This document shows positions 21,471 to 28,919 of a DNA stretch of 46,324 bases, in pieces. Source of the DNA: a virus. The stretch's first letter is position 1; every line of letters starts with the position of its first letter. The position numbers and the translations under genes were made by a program. The stretch is from positions 1 through 46,324 of IMG/VR virus record IMGVR_UViG_3300005578_000002, one strand, 5' to 3'. Under the pieces are notes generated by a model. That model saw nothing but the letters and a program-made list of their open reading frames with translations, was not told the DNA's origin and did not search any database.

Positions 21471-22672
21471 GTCTGATGCGCCTCCCTGGTGGCTTTGCGG
21501 CGGGTGACGGCGTGCCCGACCGGCACCCGGTTGAAACAGGCCAGCGCGGCGGCCCGGTCCGACACCGCCCAGTCCGCGGTGCGTTCGGTGACCTTCGTCC
21601 GGCTGGTGCTGATCACGTCGTAGAACGCGCCTTGCATCACGGTGTGCAGACCGGGCAGGTCAACCTCGGTGGCCCAGTCGGTGTCCCGGACGAACTCCGC
21701 GCCGCCGACCTCGAGCACGCCGGCGGCCAAAGCCCGCTCCTTGAACCGGGCGTCGATGCCGTCCACCGCCTTCTCCAGCAGCAGCCGGAACCGGTTCGCC
21801 GAGTCCCGCCACCGCAGCAGCTCCGCGTCATCCTCGATCCCGGCCAGCCCCGTCAGCACCCGCTCCGCCGTGCTAGGCAGGTCGGCGTAGGCCGGGCAGT
21901 CACCCCGGACCGGGCAGCGGTCGCAGTGCGGATTCAGCACCGGCTCGGCCGTCTCATCCCGCAGGATCGCCCGCGCCACCGCCTCCGCCCAATCCCGCCA
22001 CGCCGCGATATCGGCCTCGGAGAACACCACCTCGACGTCCCGGAACTTGACCAGGTCCAGGTGCATCACGACCCGCGGTGACGGCATCCCGATCGACCGG
22101 GCCCACTCGGCGGCCACGTAATGCTGCGTCTTCAACTGCACGTCACCGCGGACCTCGGCCGTGGTCGCCGGCCGCCGGTTCGTCTTGAAATCCGTGCAAT
22201 GCAGCACGTTCGGGTAGTCGGTGTCGGCGGCGATGTGGTCCAGGATCGCCCGGATCCGGACCGGCCCGAACTCCTCATCCACATACAGCTCGGCGTCCAG
22301 CTCCAGCTCGGTGCCGAGGGTGCCGAACCGGTCCGACGGGGACGCGCCCCGCTCCAGGTAGGCCTCGATATCGGCCCTGGCCTCGGCGAACCCTTCCGGG
22401 GTGACACCGTGCGGCAGCGCCGCAACCAGCGCCTCATCCGGCGTCAGACCCTGCTCCTCCATCAGGTGCAGCGCCTTGTGCACGTACCGGCCGTGGTCCA
22501 GCTCATAGGACGACTGCTCCGGTACCCGGCGCTCGACGTAGCGGGCCTTGTACTGCCGTGGGCAGCCCTGCGGCAGCTCCTGCTCCGACAGCGTGAACCC
22601 GCCCGCGCCGTACGCCCGCAGCTGGGTCGGTGACAGGGTGGGGAACCCGGACGGTCCGACAGGTATCTTCAT
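21467..22672 (-). CDS. RecB/Cas4-like PD-(D/E)XK nuclease with Fe-S cluster
   Basis: 401 aa. Nuclease core: RAILDHIAADTDY (D145) and LHCTDFKTNRRP (D161, K163), then QLKTQHYVAAEWA, which is the QxxxY-type motif. Four cysteines suit an AddB/Cas4-type [4Fe-4S] site: C37 (QGCPRQYKARY) and C250, C253, C259 (CDRCPVRGDC). Enzymes of this type resect DNA ends. With the annealing protein, SSB and RusA nearby it completes a phage recombination set. ATGA overlap at the start. Confidence 0.85.
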   Translation of the reverse strand: MKIPVGPSGFPTLSPTQLRAYGAGGFTLSEQELPQGCPRQYKARYVERRVPEQSSYELDHGRYVHKALHLMEEQGLTPDEALVAALPHGVTPEGFAEARADIEAYLERGASPSDRFGTLGTELELDAELYVDEEFGPVRIRAILDHIAADTDYPNVLHCTDFKTNRRPATTAEVRGDVQLKTQHYVAAEWARSIGMPSPRVVMHLDLVKFRDVEVVFSEADIAAWRDWAEAVARAILRDETAEPVLNPHCDRCPVRGDCPAYADLPSTAERVLTGLAGIEDDAELLRWRDSANRFRLLLEKAVDGIDARFKERALAAGVLEVGGAEFVRDTDWATEVDLPGLHTVMQGAFYDVISTSRTKVTERTADWAVSDRAAALACFNRVPVGHAVTRRKATREAHQT

Positions 22673-22944
22673 CGGTTCGCCGCCGCGCGGCCGGTCGCGT
22701 CCCAATCCTTCGGCCGTTGCGAAGTCTCGCACGGCATCTTGTCCTCCCGGCCCACGTCGCCAGCATCAACACAGCGGCCGGGATGGCCCAGCGCCCGGAA
22801 GCAAGCGTGCCCGAACATGTGGCCGCAACCGCCCCAACCCCAAAGACAGCGAGGGTCATCAGCTAGCCGATAGCCGTTAGGCTGCGGGTCGTAATCGGCC
22901 GCTCGCTCGTCTAGCCTCCGCTGCTCGGCTCGCGTGGCCGTCAC
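22669..22944 (-). CDS. Cys/His-rich small protein (91 aa)
   Basis: GTG coupled by GTGA. N-terminal charged helix (AEQRRLDERAADYDP), then CLWGWGGCGHMFGHACFRAL and HPGRC: a repeated Cys/His pattern likely to hold one or two zinc ions. Function unknown. Confidence 0.65.
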   Translation of the reverse strand: MTATRAEQRRLDERAADYDPQPNGYRLADDPRCLWGWGGCGHMFGHACFRALGHPGRCVDAGDVGREDKMPCETSQRPKDWDATGRAAANR

Positions 22945-23285
22945 CGGTAGTCCGCTCCGTTCAGCTTGCCCAGCGCCGACCGGACCCGCTCCCGCTGCTT
23001 ACCGGACCAGTGGAACCGGCGGCCCATCTGCAACGCCTCGAACAGGGCGGCCGCGACCGCATCCAACTCGCCGGCGGTCAGCGCGGGGTGGCCGGTGCCG
23101 GGCCAGTCTCGTTTCGGCTGGACCACCGCGACCACCTGGCAGTCGGCCAGCAGCCGCCGGGCTTCAGCATCCGGGTCGCCGTATACCGCCCGCTGCTCGG
23201 CCACGATCGCCCGCGCCCGGTCCTCATCCTCGGCGATCACCGCCCGGGACTGCTGGTTGGTCAGGCCCTCCATCGGCACGGTCAC
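22941..23285 (-). CDS. Hypothetical helical protein (114 aa)
   Basis: GTG at 23285 overlaps the SSB stop. Helical and charged (MEGLTNQQSRAVIAEDEDRA) with a WPGTGHPALTAGELDAVAAA segment. Found between SSB and the recombination nuclease, so likely DNA-associated. No family recognised. Confidence 0.65.
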   Translation of the reverse strand: MTVPMEGLTNQQSRAVIAEDEDRARAIVAEQRAVYGDPDAEARRLLADCQVVAVVQPKRDWPGTGHPALTAGELDAVAAALFEALQMGRRFHWSGKQRERVRSALGKLNGADYR

Positions 23286-23653
23286 GGCGCGCTCCAAGGG
23301 TCCGCCTCGGACTCGGTGTGTGCTGCGGACCGGACCCGGGTCGGCAGCACGAACAGCGCCTGCACCGACGTCTTACGCTCCGGCTTACCGCCGGCGCCTT
23401 CCCGCTCGGTCTGATCCAGCCGGCCCACCACGTACACCTCGTCACCCTTGTGCAGCGTCTCGGCCAGCGCGTCGGCTTGGTGGCCGAACAGCAGCACGTT
23501 GACGTACGTGGTCCGCACCGCCTGTCCCCGGGTCGCCGGGTCGTACTCGGCGTCGTTCACCGCCACCGACAGCCGCAGCCACGGCGTGCCATGCTCGGAC
23601 ACTCGGTAGTCCGGATCCCGGACCAGGCCGCCGGTCCCTTCCCAGCGGTTCAC
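23282..23653 (-). CDS. ssb: Single-stranded DNA-binding protein
   Basis: 123 aa. OB-fold signatures: NRWEGTGGLVRDPDYRVSEH, WLRLSVAVNDAEY, TYVNVLLFGHQADALAETL, KGDEVYVVGRL, as in bacterial SSB. The tail ends SEADPWSAP rather than the usual acidic DDDxPF, so the usual partner-binding tip is altered. It coats ssDNA in phage replication and recombination. GTG coupled by GTGA. Confidence 0.9.
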   Translation of the reverse strand: MNRWEGTGGLVRDPDYRVSEHGTPWLRLSVAVNDAEYDPATRGQAVRTTYVNVLLFGHQADALAETLHKGDEVYVVGRLDQTEREGAGGKPERKTSVQALFVLPTRVRSAAHTESEADPWSAP

Positions 23654-24177
23654 GACCGGTCCCAGCCTTCCGGCCGGTACACCCATCGCCCCATGGCACC
23701 CGGATTCGGCAGGTTGCGCCACCCGGCCCGCTGCACGGTGTTATAGATGTAGTGCTCCACCGGGCAACCCGCGTAGTCGGGCAGGTAATCGTCCAGCTCC
23801 ATCCATTGCTGTTCGGTCAACTCGCCCTCGTCCAGCCCTAGGTATTCCTCGAACTCTCGCCGGGACACCCACGCCAGGTGGTAGCCGTTGCGGTGCGCGG
23901 CCTCCGAGAGCACCACCTGCGCGGCCGGGCCGTGCTCGGCCGGGACCAGGCCCGGCAGGTTCGCATCGTCCAGGGCCAGCACCCCGTACCGGCGCACCAG
24001 CTCCATGCCGATCAGGACGCCCTGGGTCAGTCGGTCTAGGTCCGACGCCCCGAGGTATTCGCCGTGAAGCGTCACCGGCTGCGTCAACAGCAGGTCCAGC
24101 GCGGCATCCTCGGATCCGCCGTGGCTCTCTACCTCGATAGCGGCATTGAAAAATTGCTCGGTGGTGACTCTGCCCAT
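23650..24177 (-). CDS. Hypothetical protein, first gene of a promoter-C operon
   Basis: 175 aa. MGRVTTEQFFNAAIEVESHG ... then acidic, Tyr/Trp-rich C-terminal part (LTEQQWMELDDYLPDYAGCP, WVYRPEGWDRS). ATG at 24177 follows promoter C and its leader. The gene leads the SSB / nuclease / loader operon, so it may be an early regulator or host-takeover protein. No family recognised. Confidence 0.7.
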   Translation of the reverse strand: MGRVTTEQFFNAAIEVESHGGSEDAALDLLLTQPVTLHGEYLGASDLDRLTQGVLIGMELVRRYGVLALDDANLPGLVPAEHGPAAQVVLSEAAHRNGYHLAWVSRREFEEYLGLDEGELTEQQWMELDDYLPDYAGCPVEHYIYNTVQRAGWRNLPNPGAMGRWVYRPEGWDRS

Positions 24178-24194
24178 TGTTCAACCTTCCCATC

Positions 24195-24217
24195 TGCCAG
24201 GATGTCCGTTCGGTTCA
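24195..24217 (-). promoter_or_regulatory. Start-associated leader element copy (GAACCGAA...CCTGGCAG)
   Basis: Copy with an insertion between the CCGAA and CCTGGCAG halves. Ends 17 bp before the ATG at 24177 with GGGAAGG in between. Follows promoter C. Confidence 0.7.
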
Positions 24218-24224
24218 CGGCTCA

Positions 24225-24259
24225 GTGTGACAGACCAACACCCGCCGGTCAATAGTTCA
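24225..24259 (-). promoter_or_regulatory. Promoter C: GAACTATTGACC, 17-bp spacer, CACACT
   Basis: Minus strand. -35 TTGACC at 24253-24248, 17-bp spacer, -10 CACACT at 24230-24225. It overlaps the last codons of the methyltransferase gene. Drives the operon from 24177 to at least 20166. Confidence 0.75.
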
Positions 24260-25789
24260 GTGCCCATCGAACAGGCCCCGCTGCAGGGGCTTGGCCAGCC
24301 GCTGCACAATCAACGGCAGATAGTCGGCCTCGCGTTCGATCAGGACACAGCGCATGCCCTCGAGCAGGCAGGCCTCGCCGGTGGTGCCGGAGCCGGCGAA
24401 CGGGTCGAGCACCAGTCCTCCGGGCGGGGTGACGAGCCGGACCAGCCAACGGATCAGGTCAAGCGGCTTGACCGTCGGATGCGCAGTCCCGTCATCGCCC
24501 TTGGGCCGCTCGCTGCCCGGTGCCTTCGCCTCGTACCGGAACGTTGGAAAGAACCGAGACGCGCCGCCTTCGTCGTCGTACTCCGCATCGGTCGCGGTCA
24601 TCCCGCAGCCAACACCAGATGCGGCACTGCGTAACGCGCCGATCCGCGGCCGACTCATGCCGGTCTGCCGGTCGAGTACCTCGGCTGTGGCCTCGTTTAG
24701 CACCACGTTCGTCGGCCAACGGCCACCAGACTGGCTTACCTGCCGACCAGTTCCTAACTGGTAGTTACCCGGTCCGAATGGATTCCCCCCGCTCGCGGAT
24801 GCTTGGACCGGCTCACCGTTAGCCGCCACCCGGCAGCCGTCGATGTTGAGCGCCCCCGTGCCGTGCTGCAGCACGTTCGCCGCCACCGTCCCGGTAAGGG
24901 GCTTGCGGGCCACCACGATCGGCTCGAACGCGGGCTTGAGCGCGGTCCCCCAGCCCTGCCACGTTCGGCCGGCGTCCGTAGCTGGCGCGGTGATCATGGC
25001 CGTGCCGCCATCCGGATTGAGCTCGGTAGGGCGGTACCCCTGTTCGACCCGGCTCCGATTCCGCATCGACCCTGCCCCGAACGGTTGTCCCGCACCGACC
25101 ACCACCCGCTCAGCTCCGGCCGCCTTGTCGATGGCCTTGGACACGTCGAGCGACTTCGGGAACCCTGAGCCGTACAGCCACGCGATCGACTCCCGCAGTT
25201 CGAAGCCCGCATCCTCCACCGCTACGGCCAGCCTGTGCCAAGTCCGGGAGCCGCCGAACGCCAGCATATGACCGCCGGGCTTGAGGACTCGCAGGCACTC
25301 AGTGGCCCACTGCTCGCACCACGCCTGAAATGCCAGCATCTGTCGGGGCGCGCCCTCATACATCGGGGTCTTCACCCACGTCCCGACGCAGGTTGGCGTG
25401 GCGTGCTTTTTGTCTATCGGGCTGCGGACCCCACAAGCGTCGCACTGCAAGGTCATCGGCTTCGAGCTGCCAAACGCGGGAACTTTAAAGCCCTTGAAAG
25501 AGCCGTCGCCGAAGCCGGCTCCATTCGTCTGCGCCCCTGCGCCAGCGCGTCCAGCTGTGCGAGCGTCACGTTCAGGGCCGAAACGGTCCCACTGTTTGCC
25601 CATGAACTCCAGCCCGTACGGAGGGTCGGTGACCACGGCGTCGATCGAGCAGTCCGGAAACAGCCGGTGCTCCTCGTAGCCCAGCTCGTAGTCGTAGCCC
25701 AGGTCGCGGCCGGCGCGCAGCAGATGCAGGTTGTCGCCGTGCCAGACGGTCACCCCGTCGACCTGGTGGGCCGGGCCGGTCACAGGCAC
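24257..25789 (-). CDS. Orphan DNA methyltransferase (N4/N6 amino-MTase)
   Basis: 510 aa. Catalytic motif IV DPPYG (55-59) precedes motif I near the C-terminus (LVLDPFAGSGTTGEACLLEG), so a beta-type order. A large insertion contains a zinc-finger-like unit (CDACGVRSPIDKKH ... C), unusual and maybe the target-recognition part. No restriction enzyme lies nearby, so it most likely protects phage DNA from host restriction or marks it for regulation. Methylated base and site cannot be read from the sequence. Parts of the gene are less GC-rich than the flanks. GTG start overlaps the previous gene. Confidence 0.88.
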   Translation of the reverse strand: MPVTGPAHQVDGVTVWHGDNLHLLRAGRDLGYDYELGYEEHRLFPDCSIDAVVTDPPYGLEFMGKQWDRFGPERDARTAGRAGAGAQTNGAGFGDGSFKGFKVPAFGSSKPMTLQCDACGVRSPIDKKHATPTCVGTWVKTPMYEGAPRQMLAFQAWCEQWATECLRVLKPGGHMLAFGGSRTWHRLAVAVEDAGFELRESIAWLYGSGFPKSLDVSKAIDKAAGAERVVVGAGQPFGAGSMRNRSRVEQGYRPTELNPDGGTAMITAPATDAGRTWQGWGTALKPAFEPIVVARKPLTGTVAANVLQHGTGALNIDGCRVAANGEPVQASASGGNPFGPGNYQLGTGRQVSQSGGRWPTNVVLNEATAEVLDRQTGMSRPRIGALRSAASGVGCGMTATDAEYDDEGGASRFFPTFRYEAKAPGSERPKGDDGTAHPTVKPLDLIRWLVRLVTPPGGLVLDPFAGSGTTGEACLLEGMRCVLIEREADYLPLIVQRLAKPLQRGLFDGH

Positions 25790-25992
25790 TCACCGCGGTG
25801 CACCATGTGGCAGTTGCCGCACGGCTTCGATTCGGCCACCCGGCAATGCCCGTCGGCGTGCATCACCCTCATGCCGTCCGGCGCCCACTGCACCTCATCC
25901 CGGCCTGCCCGGATCCGGCCGTCGCAGTTCGGGCACTTCCCGTCGAACTTGGCCAGCCACGTCAGTGGCTCATGGTCGGTTGTCGCGCCCAT
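25780..25992 (-). CDS. Zinc-binding microprotein (70 aa)
   Basis: MGATTDHEPLTWLAKFDGKC with CPNCDGRI, then GHCRVAESKPCGNCHMVHRG: two C-x2-C pairs plus His, so one or two zinc sites. Overlaps the methyltransferase start. TGATG coupling with the gene before. Confidence 0.65.
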   Translation of the reverse strand: MGATTDHEPLTWLAKFDGKCPNCDGRIRAGRDEVQWAPDGMRVMHADGHCRVAESKPCGNCHMVHRGECL

Positions 25993-26246
25993 CAGAACGG
26001 CGGTTCCTGTCGCTCGGCTTCGGTCATCGGCTGGCAGCAGTAGCACCGCGGATCGCCCGGCGCTACCTCATGCCCGCACAGCCACAGGCAGACGGTGCCT
26101 TCCATCTCGTAGTTGTGCTGCACGTCTTCAGCGCCGGGGCCGTGTAGGCAGCTGGAGCACACCACGCGATCGGGTGGCCGCGCGGCGGCGGTGAACAGCC
26201 GGGCGATCAGCTCGCTTTGTTTGCGGCCGTTGGGTGGCTTGCCCAT
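25992..26246 (-). CDS. Cys-rich small protein (84 aa)
   Basis: Start ATG at 26246, in TGATG overlap with the mini-lipoprotein ORF. Basic N-terminus (MGKPPNGRKQSELIARLFTA), then CSSCLHGPG, TVCLWLCGHEVAPG, CYCCQP: six or more Cys and a His, a double zinc site. No family recognised. Confidence 0.65.
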   Translation of the reverse strand: MGKPPNGRKQSELIARLFTAAARPPDRVVCSSCLHGPGAEDVQHNYEMEGTVCLWLCGHEVAPGDPRCYCCQPMTEAERQEPPF

Positions 26247-26317
26247 CAGCGGCACCCGGCCAGTTCGCCGGCCAGGATCGCGGCGACGAACAGAATCACG
26301 GTCAGGCTCCTGCGCAT
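26246..26317 (-). CDS. 23-aa lipoprotein-like peptide
   Basis: ATG at 26317 with GGGAGG upstream, just after the preceding stop (26322). Starts MRRSLTVILFVAAILAG and ends LAGCR: a basic end, a hydrophobic core and a lipobox-type LAGC, with the chain stopping one residue after the Cys. If processed it would leave a lipidated dipeptide, otherwise a membrane peptide. Its TGA overlaps the next ATG (TGATG). Confidence 0.5.
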   Translation of the reverse strand: MRRSLTVILFVAAILAGELAGCR

Positions 26318-26321
26318 GTGG

Positions 26322-27308
26322 TCAGCCTCCCAGCGGGTTGTCGACTGCCTGCGCCCGAAGCAGGTCCTTCTTCGCCGCTCCCAGGATCAGGTCGAGATGG
26401 CCGGGCTTGAGTGCGTCCCAGTCGATGATCGCGGTCTCCTCATCGAATGCCCGCCCGGCGCCGATCCGCACGATGTAGCCGCCGACCTTGCGATCGTTCT
26501 CCTCCTCGCTCCTGCCGTAGGCCAGCCGCACCTGCTCCAGCAGCGCCCTGACCTCCTCCAGCGTCTCCTCGCGCGACTTGCGGGGCTGCGCCGGCTGGCC
26601 GGACTTCACCGCCTCCAGGAACTCCCGGTTCTGGCTGATCTGCTGCATCTCCTCCAGCGAGGCGATGCCGGAGCCGGGCAGCACCCCGAACCCCCACGCC
26701 CCGAGCGCCCGGCCCAGCGCGCTGGTCTCCACCTTCTCCGGTGGGTTCGTGCCGGCCGCGTTCTGCCCACCCTGCCCGAACCCGGGGACCCATGCGGTGC
26801 CGGTCCGCTGCCCGAGCAGCCGCTCAGCCGCGAAGGTGATCACCCCATCGGAATCCTGATTGAGACTGTCCGTCTCGGTGATCTGCGACATCCGCTCGTA
26901 GATCTCCACCGACACCCGGTAGACCAGGCGAGCGCCGAACTCCAGGTACCCCGGCGGGGCCACGGTCGGCTCCGGCACGTAGTCCACCCGCCAGCCGTTG
27001 ATCTCCTGCGCCGCGACGAGCATCGCCTGCCGGCCGGCGACGGACATGTACAGGGTCCACACGTCGATCCGCTCGTCCACCATCACCCCAGGCTTGCTGG
27101 GATGCGCAACCTTGATCTTCTCGGTGGACGGCAACGCCTGCACGTAGTCGAAGAAATCGCCGGTGTCCACCCCCCACGCCCGGGGCAGGGTGGCCAGCAG
27201 CGCCTTCACCTGCTCCACGGTCGGGGGCTTGCCGCGGAACTTCCACGCCGTCAGAATCTGCTCGCCATGCTCGGCCTCGGCCGGCGGCTGTTCGGGTGTT
27301 TCGGTCAT
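26322..27308 (-). CDS. Putative single-strand annealing / recombination protein
   Basis: 328 aa. The core PEKVETSALGRALGAWGFGV followed by LPGSGIASLEEMQQI matches the E-T-A-x-GRAL...G...S.EE pattern of Sak/Rad52- or ERF-like annealing proteins from phages. Upstream are strand-rich segments (GYLEFGARLVYRVSVEIYER), downstream a helical tail (EETLEEVRALLEQVRLAYG). With the RecB-like nuclease it would perform strand-annealing recombination. Family level is uncertain. Confidence 0.6.
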   Translation of the reverse strand: MTETPEQPPAEAEHGEQILTAWKFRGKPPTVEQVKALLATLPRAWGVDTGDFFDYVQALPSTEKIKVAHPSKPGVMVDERIDVWTLYMSVAGRQAMLVAAQEINGWRVDYVPEPTVAPPGYLEFGARLVYRVSVEIYERMSQITETDSLNQDSDGVITFAAERLLGQRTGTAWVPGFGQGGQNAAGTNPPEKVETSALGRALGAWGFGVLPGSGIASLEEMQQISQNREFLEAVKSGQPAQPRKSREETLEEVRALLEQVRLAYGRSEEENDRKVGGYIVRIGAGRAFDEETAIIDWDALKPGHLDLILGAAKKDLLRAQAVDNPLGG

Positions 27309-27326
27309 GCCAGAATCGTCCTCTCA

Positions 27327-27342
27327 CTGCCAGGGTTTCGGT
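27327..27342 (-). promoter_or_regulatory. Start-associated leader element copy (ACCGAAACCCTGGCAG)
   Basis: Exact match to the copy at 17760. Lies 18 bp before the ATG at 27308. No TTGAC box precedes it. Confidence 0.75.
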
Positions 27343-27353
27343 ACGGGGGATTG

Positions 27354-27626
27354 CTACGGGCGGCCGGGTAGTTGCCGGCCCTTCCGTTTGATCGAGGCGA
27401 TGATCGCGTAGACCCGCTGCTTGGTCAGGGTCAGGTCGGACTGGATTTCCAGCGGGGTCCGCTTCCGGTACAGCAGGTCCAGCACCTGCCGCTCCCGCGC
27501 CGTCAAGCCGGTGTCATCGCGGCCCAGCTCGTAGCCGGGCTGGACGTGCCCACCAGGACGGCCAGCGTGCGCAGGCTTCTGGATCGACTCCAGGAAGCTA
27601 CCTGGTTTGCTGCTTGCGTTGCCCAT
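27354..27626 (-). CDS. Sigma-region-4 / LuxR-type helix-turn-helix regulator
   Basis: 90 aa from the ATG at 27626 (TGATG). The C-terminal half reads GLTARERQVLDLLYRKRTPL then EIQSDLTLTKQRVYAIIASI, the LuxR/sigma region 4 helix pattern that contacts -35 DNA. The N-terminal 40 residues are flexible. A small HTH with this fold next to a set of unusual -35 sequences makes it a candidate activator or anti-host factor. Confidence 0.75.
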   Translation of the reverse strand: MGNASSKPGSFLESIQKPAHAGRPGGHVQPGYELGRDDTGLTARERQVLDLLYRKRTPLEIQSDLTLTKQRVYAIIASIKRKGRQLPGRP

Positions 27627-27727
27627 CACTCGCTCCTGATCCAGGCTATGAACTCGTCCGTCTCGGCATCCTCGGCCGCGATCCGCGCGGAGCGCCGGGC
27701 TAGCCACCACTGCAGCAGCGCCACCAT
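27626..27727 (-). CDS. 33-aa helical peptide gene
   Basis: MVALLQWWLARRSARIAAED ... FIAWIRSE. TGATG overlaps at both ends show it belongs to the operon. Amphipathic with a Trp pair near the start. No function known. Confidence 0.55.
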   Translation of the reverse strand: MVALLQWWLARRSARIAAEDAETDEFIAWIRSE

Positions 27728-27987
27728 CAGCCCACCGCCGCCGGGTAGGCCGGGCCGTACACCGCACGCCAAAACACCGCCGAGCTGACCGGCTGACCCA
27801 GGTACACCGCAGCCCGCACGTCCTCGGCGCCCACTCCTGCGGCGGCGAGCCGAGACACGATCACCTCAACCGGGTCATACAGCACCGGGTCGCAGCCCTC
27901 GGACCGGATCCGGTCCTCCACATACTGCTCGGCCAGGCAGGCACCGCACTGCCGCCGGCCTTGGCTCAGGTGGACGGTGCAGCTCAT
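27727..27987 (-). CDS. Small Cys-containing protein (86 aa)
   Basis: Start at the ATG at 27987 (MSCTVHLSQGRRQCGACLAE): Cys 3, Cys-x2-Cys and a later Cys in EGCDPV could bind metal. Then VEVIVSRLAAAGVGAEDVRA, a helical end. No family recognised. Confidence 0.65.
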   Translation of the reverse strand: MSCTVHLSQGRRQCGACLAEQYVEDRIRSEGCDPVLYDPVEVIVSRLAAAGVGAEDVRAAVYLGQPVSSAVFWRAVYGPAYPAAVG

Positions 27988-28163
27988 GGCCGGCCAACAC
28001 CGAAGTAGGCCCGGCAGGCTGGGCAGTCGCACGCCGGGTCGGGCTGGCCGAGGCCTTTGGTGTCGAAGCCGTAGCCGAGCTCGTGAAGCGGTTTGACAGC
28101 GCCGGTGCTGATCCGGGCCTGCCGTTCGCCGTAGCGGGTGTGCGCTCTGCGTGGGCTGCTCAT
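27984..28163 (-). CDS. Small protein with CDCPACR metal motif (59 aa)
   Basis: Basic start (MSSPRRAHTRYGERQARIST) and a C-terminal CDCPACRAYFG, three Cys in seven residues. ATGA overlaps at both ends. Likely zinc-binding. No family recognised. Confidence 0.65.
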   Translation of the reverse strand: MSSPRRAHTRYGERQARISTGAVKPLHELGYGFDTKGLGQPDPACDCPACRAYFGVGRP

Positions 28164-28324
28164 GACCGGTCCAGGAAGTACGGGTCGAGGTCGTTGATCA
28201 CGCCGCATCGGGGGCAGGCGAACTCGTCGTCGTGGACCTCGACGTCACCGGTCCAATCGCAATAGCGGCAGTCCACGTTGGCCGACACAGCAGCAGCATG
28301 CGCCTGGGCGCTGGTCCGGGCCAT
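28160..28324 (-). CDS. Zinc-ribbon microprotein (54 aa)
   Basis: MARTSAQAHAAAVSANVDCR; CRYCDWTGDVEVHDDEFACPRCG gives two C-x2-C knuckles 20 residues apart, a complete zinc ribbon. Overlaps both neighbours (TGATG, ATGA). Confidence 0.7.
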   Translation of the reverse strand: MARTSAQAHAAAVSANVDCRYCDWTGDVEVHDDEFACPRCGVINDLDPYFLDRS

Positions 28325-28461
28325 CAGGCCTTACCCGTCGTCCTGCGGCCGGGCTTGACGCCGGCCATCCGCTGCGCCTGCTCCACCCTCGGCGCTCCGC
28401 AGCAGAACACCGCCGCGACGAACAAGCCCAGCCACACCAGGCCGAGCACGATCAGCAACAT
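28324..28461 (-). CDS. 45-aa single-pass membrane protein
   Basis: MLLIVLGLVWLGLFVAAVFC is one transmembrane helix, followed by a basic tail (RMAGVKPGRRTTGKA). ATG at 28461 is the first after promoter D and its leader. Such early small membrane proteins often act in exclusion or host takeover; here the role is unknown. Confidence 0.7.
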   Translation of the reverse strand: MLLIVLGLVWLGLFVAAVFCCGAPRVEQAQRMAGVKPGRRTTGKA

Positions 28462-28475
28462 GAGGTTTTTCCTTC

Positions 28476-28490
28476 CGCCAGGGATTCGGT
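28476..28490 (-). promoter_or_regulatory. Start-associated leader element copy (ACCGAATCCCTGGCG)
   Basis: One base of the CCTGGCAG block differs (CCTGGCGG). Lies 14 bp before the ATG at 28461 with GGAAGGA between. Confidence 0.7.
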
Positions 28491-28500
28491 GCTGCCGCCA

Positions 28501-28535
28501 ATCATGCCCCAACCCAGCGGGTAAGTCAATAGTTC
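28501..28535 (-). promoter_or_regulatory. Promoter D: GAACTATTGACT, 17-bp spacer, CATGAT
   Basis: Minus strand. -35 TTGACT at 28529-28524, spacer 17, -10 CATGAT at 28506-28501. Same extended -35 as A and C. Upstream 28536-28733 (198 bp) carries no supported gene. Confidence 0.75.
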
Positions 28536-28733
28536 GTGCCCGTGGCCTGTGCGGAGTTGCAACGGACTGGCGCCTCTCGATGGTCGGCACGGGCAACACC
28601 GGCCACCTGTTCAGCCAAACCGCACAGACCTAGCGGGTCCGGGCCGCCGCAGCCGCTCACATAGCGGCAGGCTCAGTAACCCGAGCCGGCAGAACCCCCG
28701 GAGCCACCAGCCGAATCGTAGCCCACCGGCCGC

Positions 28734-28919
28734 TCACGGCAGCTCAACCACCGTCTCGCACTCGGTGCAGAGGCCTATCGTCACGGGGCCGGTTGCCGCA
28801 TCGATGACAACGGTCCTCTCAAGCCACTCCGCACCGCACTGCGGGCACTGGACATGCGGAGGCGGCTCAGCGGCCGGGAACTCGATCACCCGGGCGGACG
28901 GCTCCGACTCCTCGCTCAT
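28734..28919 (-). CDS. Zinc-ribbon protein (61 aa)
   Basis: Acidic start (MSEESEPSARVIEFPAAEPP), then CPQCGAEWLERT ... CTECETVVEL: two C-x2-C pairs 24 residues apart. ATGA overlap with the gene before. Function unknown. Confidence 0.7.
   Translation of the reverse strand: MSEESEPSARVIEFPAAEPPPHVQCPQCGAEWLERTVVIDAATGPVTIGLCTECETVVELP

Noticed and set aside
28600-28733. 17-codon Gly/Ser-rich ORF upstream of promoter D
   Set aside because: No ribosome-binding site and low complexity.
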